Part shown: piece after piece, positions 6,581-10,476 of the stretch
How positions within the stretch are numbered: position 1 is the first letter of the stretch
How the letters are laid out: every line of letters starts with the position of its first letter
Assembly: GCA_025353305.1 (NCBI GenBank)
Contig: JANXQX010000279.1
Location: 1 to 10,476 of the forward strand
Source of the DNA: Holophagaceae bacterium
GTDB taxonomy: Bacteria; Acidobacteriota; Holophagae; Holophagales; Holophagaceae
Reading direction: 5' to 3'
DNA: 10,476 bases
Notes under the pieces: generated by a model
Told to the model about the DNA's origin: nothing
Database searches by the model: none
The model's input: the letters and a program-made list of their open reading frames with translations, nothing else
Made by a program: the position numbers and the translations under genes

Positions 6581-7339
6581 CTAGGGGCATAACCCGCCAT
6601 CCACGTTCACAACTTGGCCACTCATGTAGCTGGCCCAGTCGCTGCAGAGGAAGGCCACGACATGGGCGACTTCTTCAGGTTCACCCACACGCTTTAGAAT
6701 CGTCGCGGCCAGGAGTTCACGAATCTGCTCGGGATTCAGGTCGGAGGTCAGCTCCGTATGGATGAATCCGGGGGTCACACAGTTCACCAGAACCCCGAAG
6801 GCAGCCATCTCCCGTGCGAGGCTTTTTGACAGGGAGATGATGGCGCCTTTGGACGCGGCGTAGTTGGTCTGGCCCGCCATCCCTACGATGCCCGAAGGGC
6901 TCACGATATTGACGATGCGTCCCCATTTTTGGCTCATCATCCCGCGCACGAAAGCTTTGGTGGCGATCACGGTGCCTTTCAGGTTCACATTCATGACCTG
7001 TTCCCACTTTTCGTCGGCCATCAGGATGAAGGGGCCGTCATTGCGCGTTCCGGCGTTGTTCACCAGGATGTCGACGGACCCCAGTTCCTGCTTCACACGG
7101 TCGGCGCATTGGCTCATGGCCACCTTGTTGCTGACATCCGCCAACACCGCGATGGATTTCCGGCCCATGGCGCGGATATCCGCCGCCACCCGCTCGGCCA
7201 TTTCCGCGTTCTTCAATGCATGCACCGCCACATCCGCGCCCCAGACGGCCAGTTCCAGCGCGATGGCCTTGCCGATGCCCCGGGATGAACCGGTGACGAA
7301 GGCTACCCGGCCTTGCAGGGGGGGATTGGCGAAGGGCAT
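6581..7339 (-). CDS. Short-chain dehydrogenase/reductase, FabG-type (3-oxoacyl-ACP reductase-like)
   Basis: The product is probably an NADP(H)-dependent ketone/alcohol oxidoreductase. It most resembles 3-oxoacyl-ACP reductases, but SDR substrates cannot be settled from motifs. The 252-residue product shows the nucleotide-binding TGSSRGIG (16-23), NNAG (94-97), and the tetrad Asn119, Ser147, Tyr160 and Lys164 (NYAASKG), spaced as in FabG. It ends in SGQVVNVDGGLCP, the usual FabG-like C-terminus. The open frame continues upstream to 7585, but that part overlaps the neighbouring gene and is not SDR-like. The ATG at 7337-7339 has GGAG 5 bases upstream. It follows the pseudouridine synthase by 31 bases on the same strand, so they may share a transcript. 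No fatty-acid genes (acpP, fabD, fabF) are adjacent, so this may be an accessory reductase rather than the main FabG. The TAG stop lies inside the 12-base palindrome GCCCCTAGGGGC (6577-6588). Confidence 0.9.
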   Translation of the reverse strand: MPFANPPLQGRVAFVTGSSRGIGKAIALELAVWGADVAVHALKNAEMAERVAADIRAMGRKSIAVLADVSNKVAMSQCADRVKQELGSVDILVNNAGTRNDGPFILMADEKWEQVMNVNLKGTVIATKAFVRGMMSQKWGRIVNIVSPSGIVGMAGQTNYAASKGAIISLSKSLAREMAAFGVLVNCVTPGFIHTELTSDLNPEQIRELLAATILKRVGEPEEVAHVVAFLCSDWASYMSGQVVNVDGGLCP

Positions 7340-7370
7340 CTGGACTCCGAGGGCATAAAAAACCGAGCAA

Positions 7371-9026
7371 TTATTTCCGGGGCTTTTTCTTGGACGGCAT
7401 GAATTTGCCAGGGCCTTTGCCACGTTGAGCCGCTTCTCGCTTTTCAGCGGTCCAACGGGGCTTGGGGCTCGCCTCACGGGTGGTCGAGGCGGCGGCTCTG
7501 GGGCCGCGTTTAGCAACAGCCCGTTCGCCTGCCGGGCTCGATGGCCTCTCTTTTCGTGGTCCTGCAGGGCGAGGTTCACGATCATCGCGGTCTTCCCGGG
7601 GTCCGGCGTAACGACTCCGTGCGGGGGATTCCTCCCTGTCCTTGCGGGGGGGGCGCCCTGAGCTGGGCCCGGTGCCTTCGGCTCTTCGGGGTCCAGCGTA
7701 GGTGCTGCGGGGCTTCTTTACTTCCCCATCACGGGGAGCTGCGGGTTTCTCGCCTCGCGGCCCTTCTGGGTGATGGGGTCTGGATACCTCGCCCTTCGCC
7801 TTTTCTGATCTTTCAATGCGTGGCTCCAGGGCCCGTCGGGGTGCGGCGGGACCTGCCTCCCGATTGGCGGGACGAGCATTGCGGGTGGCGGGACCTGAAT
7901 CCCGGGGACCTACCCCTCGCGGGCGTCTGGGTCGTTCCTCTCTGCCGAGGTGTTCCGGGACCGCGCCGAAATTCTCGGTGTTCTCGCCCTTCCGGTAGAC
8001 CTTGGCCCGGTGGATCCGGTCTTCCTTCCGAGCCTTCGTGATTTTGGGTTTGAAAATGCCGGTCTCGCCTTTCACACCAGCTTCGGCGCGGGTGACGCGG
8101 GATGCTGTGCGCAAGACCTTCAAGGCCGCTTCCATGTCCGGCGGCATGGGTGCCGTGACGGAGACATTCTGGTCCTCCACGGGATGGCGGAAACCCAGTA
8201 ATTCAGCATGCAGGGCCTGGCGGTCGATGAGCTCGCTTTCCTGGCCGTAGACCTGGTCCCCGAGCAGAGGGAAACCCTTGTCCGCGAACTGCACCCGGAT
8301 CTGGTTCCGGCGTCCGGTTTCGAGTTTCACTTCCACCACGGTATGTCCCGGCAGCCGCTCCAACACTCGATAATGGGTGATGGCTTGCTTGGCGCCCTTG
8401 GTGTCGCCACGTTTGTCAACGGACATGCGCAATGATTTCGAATGCTCCACCAGATGGCCAGTCATGGTGCCGCTATTTTCGGGCAGTTCACCCACCAGGA
8501 TGGCCTTGTAGACCCGGTTCAGTTTGTGTTCCTCGAACATGGCTTTCAGTCCGTGCAGGGCCTCGGGCGTTTTGCCAAAGACCAGCACGCCGGAGGTGAA
8601 GCGGTCCAGGCGGTGCACGATGAAGAGATCGAACCGCTTGAAGCCGCGACGGCGGTAGTGGTCCGTGATGGCATCCGCAAGATTGGGATCGCCACCCTTT
8701 TCAGCCGGTACGGTGAGCAGGCCCGCGGGCTTGTCCACGAAGAGCAGATGGCGGTCCTCGAAGAGCACTTTGAAATCCCCGCCCGCACTGCGCTTGGCCT
8801 TGGGCAATTCCTTGTAGATGGTGGAATCGTCGAACCTCACGGAGATGGTGTCGCCGGCCTTGAGGCGCAATCCGTATTTCGTGGAGGCCAGCCCATTCAC
8901 CGTGACGCAGCTCGCATCCAGCAGCCCCTTGGCCTGTCGGTGGCTGACCTCCAGCGCTCGGTGCAGTTCCGCGGCAAGGGCCACATCTTCTACCTCGACC
9001 TTCCAAGTCTTATCCAAGCGCGCCAT
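7371..9026 (-). CDS. RluA/RluD-family RNA pseudouridine synthase with a long basic C-terminal tail
   Basis: The enzyme converts uridine to pseudouridine in RNA, most likely rRNA. Residues about 15-62 form an S4 RNA-binding domain (AAELHRALEVSHRQAKGLL, VTVNG). The catalytic domain spans about 85-305 with LLFVDKPAGLLTVPAE, the active-site motif HRLDRFTSGVLVF (Asp141), YKAILVG, and TGRRNQIRVQFA. E. coli RluD is about 326 residues; this protein is 551. The extra part (about 308-551) is rich in Arg, Pro, Lys, Gly, Ala and Glu, looks intrinsically disordered, contains two RSxYAGPR units (440-447 and 470-477), and ends KKKPRK. The frame is open to 9254, but that start would run into the upstream terminator. 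The ATG at 9024-9026 has a GGGGGGA Shine-Dalgarno 5 bases upstream. Which uridine it modifies cannot be told from sequence. Confidence 0.92.
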   Translation of the reverse strand: MARLDKTWKVEVEDVALAAELHRALEVSHRQAKGLLDASCVTVNGLASTKYGLRLKAGDTISVRFDDSTIYKELPKAKRSAGGDFKVLFEDRHLLFVDKPAGLLTVPAEKGGDPNLADAITDHYRRRGFKRFDLFIVHRLDRFTSGVLVFGKTPEALHGLKAMFEEHKLNRVYKAILVGELPENSGTMTGHLVEHSKSLRMSVDKRGDTKGAKQAITHYRVLERLPGHTVVEVKLETGRRNQIRVQFADKGFPLLGDQVYGQESELIDRQALHAELLGFRHPVEDQNVSVTAPMPPDMEAALKVLRTASRVTRAEAGVKGETGIFKPKITKARKEDRIHRAKVYRKGENTENFGAVPEHLGREERPRRPRGVGPRDSGPATRNARPANREAGPAAPRRALEPRIERSEKAKGEVSRPHHPEGPRGEKPAAPRDGEVKKPRSTYAGPRRAEGTGPSSGRPPRKDREESPARSRYAGPREDRDDREPRPAGPRKERPSSPAGERAVAKRGPRAAASTTREASPKPRWTAEKREAAQRGKGPGKFMPSKKKPRK

Positions 9027-9101
9027 GATCGTCCCCCCGGGCCAGGCGTCCTGAAAACGCTGAGCCAACCATCCAGCAGAACATTTAAATCCAGATTCCC
9101 C

Positions 9102-9133
9102 AAGAATAAAAGCGGCGCCTGTGGGCGCCGCTT
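9102..9133 (-). terminator. Rho-independent terminator of the M16-family gene
   Basis: AAGCGGCGCC (9110-9119) and GGCGCCGCTT (9124-9133) form a perfect 10-bp GC-rich stem with a four-base loop. Read leftward, the stem runs into TTTTATTCTT (9111 down to 9102). This is a classic intrinsic terminator for transcription arriving from the M16-family gene, about 90 bases past its stop. It makes the pseudouridine synthase the first gene of its own unit, with its promoter likely within 9027-9101, though I cannot point to one. Confidence 0.9.
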
Positions 9134-9225
9134 GCTTGCAATTACTGCCAAATGGGTGAAAGCGCAGGCCAAATTGTTGTCCAGAGCCTAGAGACCCGGA
9201 GACCGGAGCCGACGGCCCGCAGCCG

Positions 9226-10476
9226 TCATTTCTTGTCGGCCTTGGCGAAATCACCGGCCTTTACGATGTTGAGTTTCGCTGGGTCGATGAACTTGCGCAG
9301 GGACGTGAGGATCTGGTCAGAGCTAAGGTCCCCGACCTTCTTTTCCAGGTCTGCGCTGAAGGCCATGGTCCGGCCATTGAACATATTTCCGGCCAGGCGC
9401 GAAGCCAGCTCCCGATCCTGGGAACGGCTCACCTGCTGGGATTGGAGCCAGCCACTCTTGGCGGCCTTGATCTCCTCTTCAGTGAATCCGTCCTTCACAG
9501 CCTTGTTGATCTCATCCTTGAAGGCGGCCTCCAGCTTGGCCACGTTCATGGGGTTGTAGATTGCGAAGGCGAAGAAAGTGCCCACGGCATCCTGGACACC
9601 GGCACGGAACTGGGAACCCACGCCATAGCTGAGACCTTCCTTCTGGCGGATCCGGGTCGCCAGGCGAGAGTTCAGGAAACCGCCCCCCAGCATGAAGTTG
9701 CTGAGCACCATCGCGGGATAGTCCGCGTCGGTGTCTTTGATCTCGAGTGGCATTGCTGCGACAAAAAAGGCATTGGCCTTGTCCGGCGTCTCGAGGGACT
9801 TGTTGATGACGTCGACCTTGGCGATGCGATCCGCGATCCGGATGAAGGGGGAGGGGTTCTTCCAGTCGCCCAGGGTCTCGTTGATCAACGCCTGGATGCC
9901 CTTGGCGTCGAAGTCGCCCACCAAGGCCAGCTCGCCGAAGGATGCGCCGTAGAAAGTCTTGTAGAAGGCCTTCACGTCGTCCAGTTTCGCGGCCTTGAGT
10001 TCCGCCAGGCTCTCATCAATGGAATCCACATGGCGGGGGTGGCCTTTGGGGAAGGCGTTCAAGTGGGCCTGTATGGCCATGCTGCCCTGGAAGTTGGGCT
10101 CGCTGCGCTGCTGTTCCAGGCCATCGATCTCCTCGGTTCTTAGCGTTTCGAGTTCTGAAGCGGGGAAGGCTGGGTCGCGCAGCACTTGAGCCAGCAGGCG
10201 AAGGACAGCCGGGAGGTTTTCATTTGTGGTTTCCACGGTGGCTCGAGCCGTTTCATCGCTGCCGGAAAGCGAGACCTGGGCCTTGAGCTTGTCGAACTGG
10301 TCCTTGATCTCGGTGCGGCTCAACTTGCTGGTGCCGCGCATCAGCATGCTGCCCGCCATGGATCCGGAAGTCCCCTTGTTCATCAGGGAGTCCTCACTGC
10401 CCAGCCGCAGGGTCAGATTTGCCTGGACCGAACCACCACGGGTCTTCTTGGAGAGCAGAGCCACTTTGAGACCGGC
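9226..10476 (-). CDS. M16-family (insulinase/processing-peptidase-like) protein, C-terminal part (enters from right edge)
   Basis: The 416 visible codons are open to the window edge, beginning AGLKVALLSKKTRGGSVQAN. The GTG at 10462-10464 is therefore an internal Val codon rather than a start. They match the second M16 unit of two-unit proteins: a beta-strand opening (LTLRLGSEDSL), then the helix that in the catalytic unit would carry HxxEH. Here that helix reads GTSGSMAGSMLMRGTSKLSR, with no His or Glu zinc ligands. The C-terminal subdomain contains GGGFLNSRLATRIRQKEGLSYGVGS, the conserved SRL...R...GLsY segment that helps bind substrate. In two-unit members the zinc-binding site lies in the N-terminal unit, which would be off the window. 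A non-catalytic subunit paired with a separate active one is also possible. The gene ends with a terminator about 90 bases downstream. Confidence 0.85.
   Translation of the reverse strand, partial: AGLKVALLSKKTRGGSVQANLTLRLGSEDSLMNKGTSGSMAGSMLMRGTSKLSRTEIKDQFDKLKAQVSLSGSDETARATVETTNENLPAVLRLLAQVLRDPAFPASELETLRTEEIDGLEQQRSEPNFQGSMAIQAHLNAFPKGHPRHVDSIDESLAELKAAKLDDVKAFYKTFYGASFGELALVGDFDAKGIQALINETLGDWKNPSPFIRIADRIAKVDVINKSLETPDKANAFFVAAMPLEIKDTDADYPAMVLSNFMLGGGFLNSRLATRIRQKEGLSYGVGSQFRAGVQDAVGTFFAFAIYNPMNVAKLEAAFKDEINKAVKDGFTEEEIKAAKSGWLQSQQVSRSQDRELASRLAGNMFNGRTMAFSADLEKKVGDLSSDQILTSLRKFIDPAKLNIVKAGDFAKADKK

Noticed and set aside
7340..7585. Upstream extension of the FabG-like gene to 7585
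   Set aside because: It overlaps the end of the pseudouridine synthase gene and adds residues unlike any SDR N-terminus. The ATG at 7337-7339 has a good Shine-Dalgarno and the family's normal start.
8442..9191. A 249-codon plus-strand frame opposite the pseudouridine synthase
   Set aside because: It is antisense to the S4 and catalytic domains of a well-supported gene, crosses the terminator at 9102-9133, and has no domain signature.
9027..9254. Upstream extension of the pseudouridine synthase to 9254
   Set aside because: It would translate through the intrinsic terminator and into the end of the M16 gene. The ATG at 9024-9026 has a strong ribosome site and matches the S4-domain start.

Overview
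This is a GC-rich bacterial chromosomal window made of ordinary, tightly packed genes. It shows no tRNA, rRNA, CRISPR array, insertion sequence or phage gene. The gene set, the Ala/Pro/Gly/Arg-rich translation proteins and the standalone hemerythrin would suit a soil or sediment Acidobacteriota member such as the Holophaga/Geothrix group. That is an impression from protein style, not a proven placement.

Layout. Positions 1-3661 (minus strand) hold the conserved transcription/translation operon rimP-nusA-infB; infB runs off the left edge exactly where its GTP-binding domain begins. A 326-base non-coding stretch (3662-3987) holds a perfect 8-bp hairpin in the rimP leader and separates this operon from the divergent plus-strand folD (3988-4905). 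A convergent spacer (4906-5201) holds at most a tiny possible single-span membrane protein. Then come minus-strand genes: an alpha/beta-hydrolase (5202-5894), a bacteriohemerythrin (5951-6364), a FabG-type short-chain dehydrogenase (6581-7339), an RluA-family pseudouridine synthase with a very long basic tail (7371-9026), a clear intrinsic terminator (9102-9133), and the C-terminal half of an M16 peptidase-family protein (9226-10476) entering from the right edge.

How they fit together. RimP (30S maturation), NusA (transcription elongation, termination and antitermination) and IF-2 (initiator tRNA delivery) are classically co-transcribed, and the close rimP-nusA spacing supports this here. FolD supplies 10-formyl-THF, the formyl donor for the initiator tRNA used by IF-2, although it is transcribed divergently. 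The RluA-family enzyme modifies RNA, probably rRNA. The esterase, hemerythrin and dehydrogenase look like independent housekeeping or accessory genes.

I did not find a convincing new multi-gene system. The most interesting signals are within proteins: duplicated motifs in the disordered linker of IF-2 whose amino acids are kept while their codons have diverged, and a roughly 244-residue basic disordered tail on the pseudouridine synthase.
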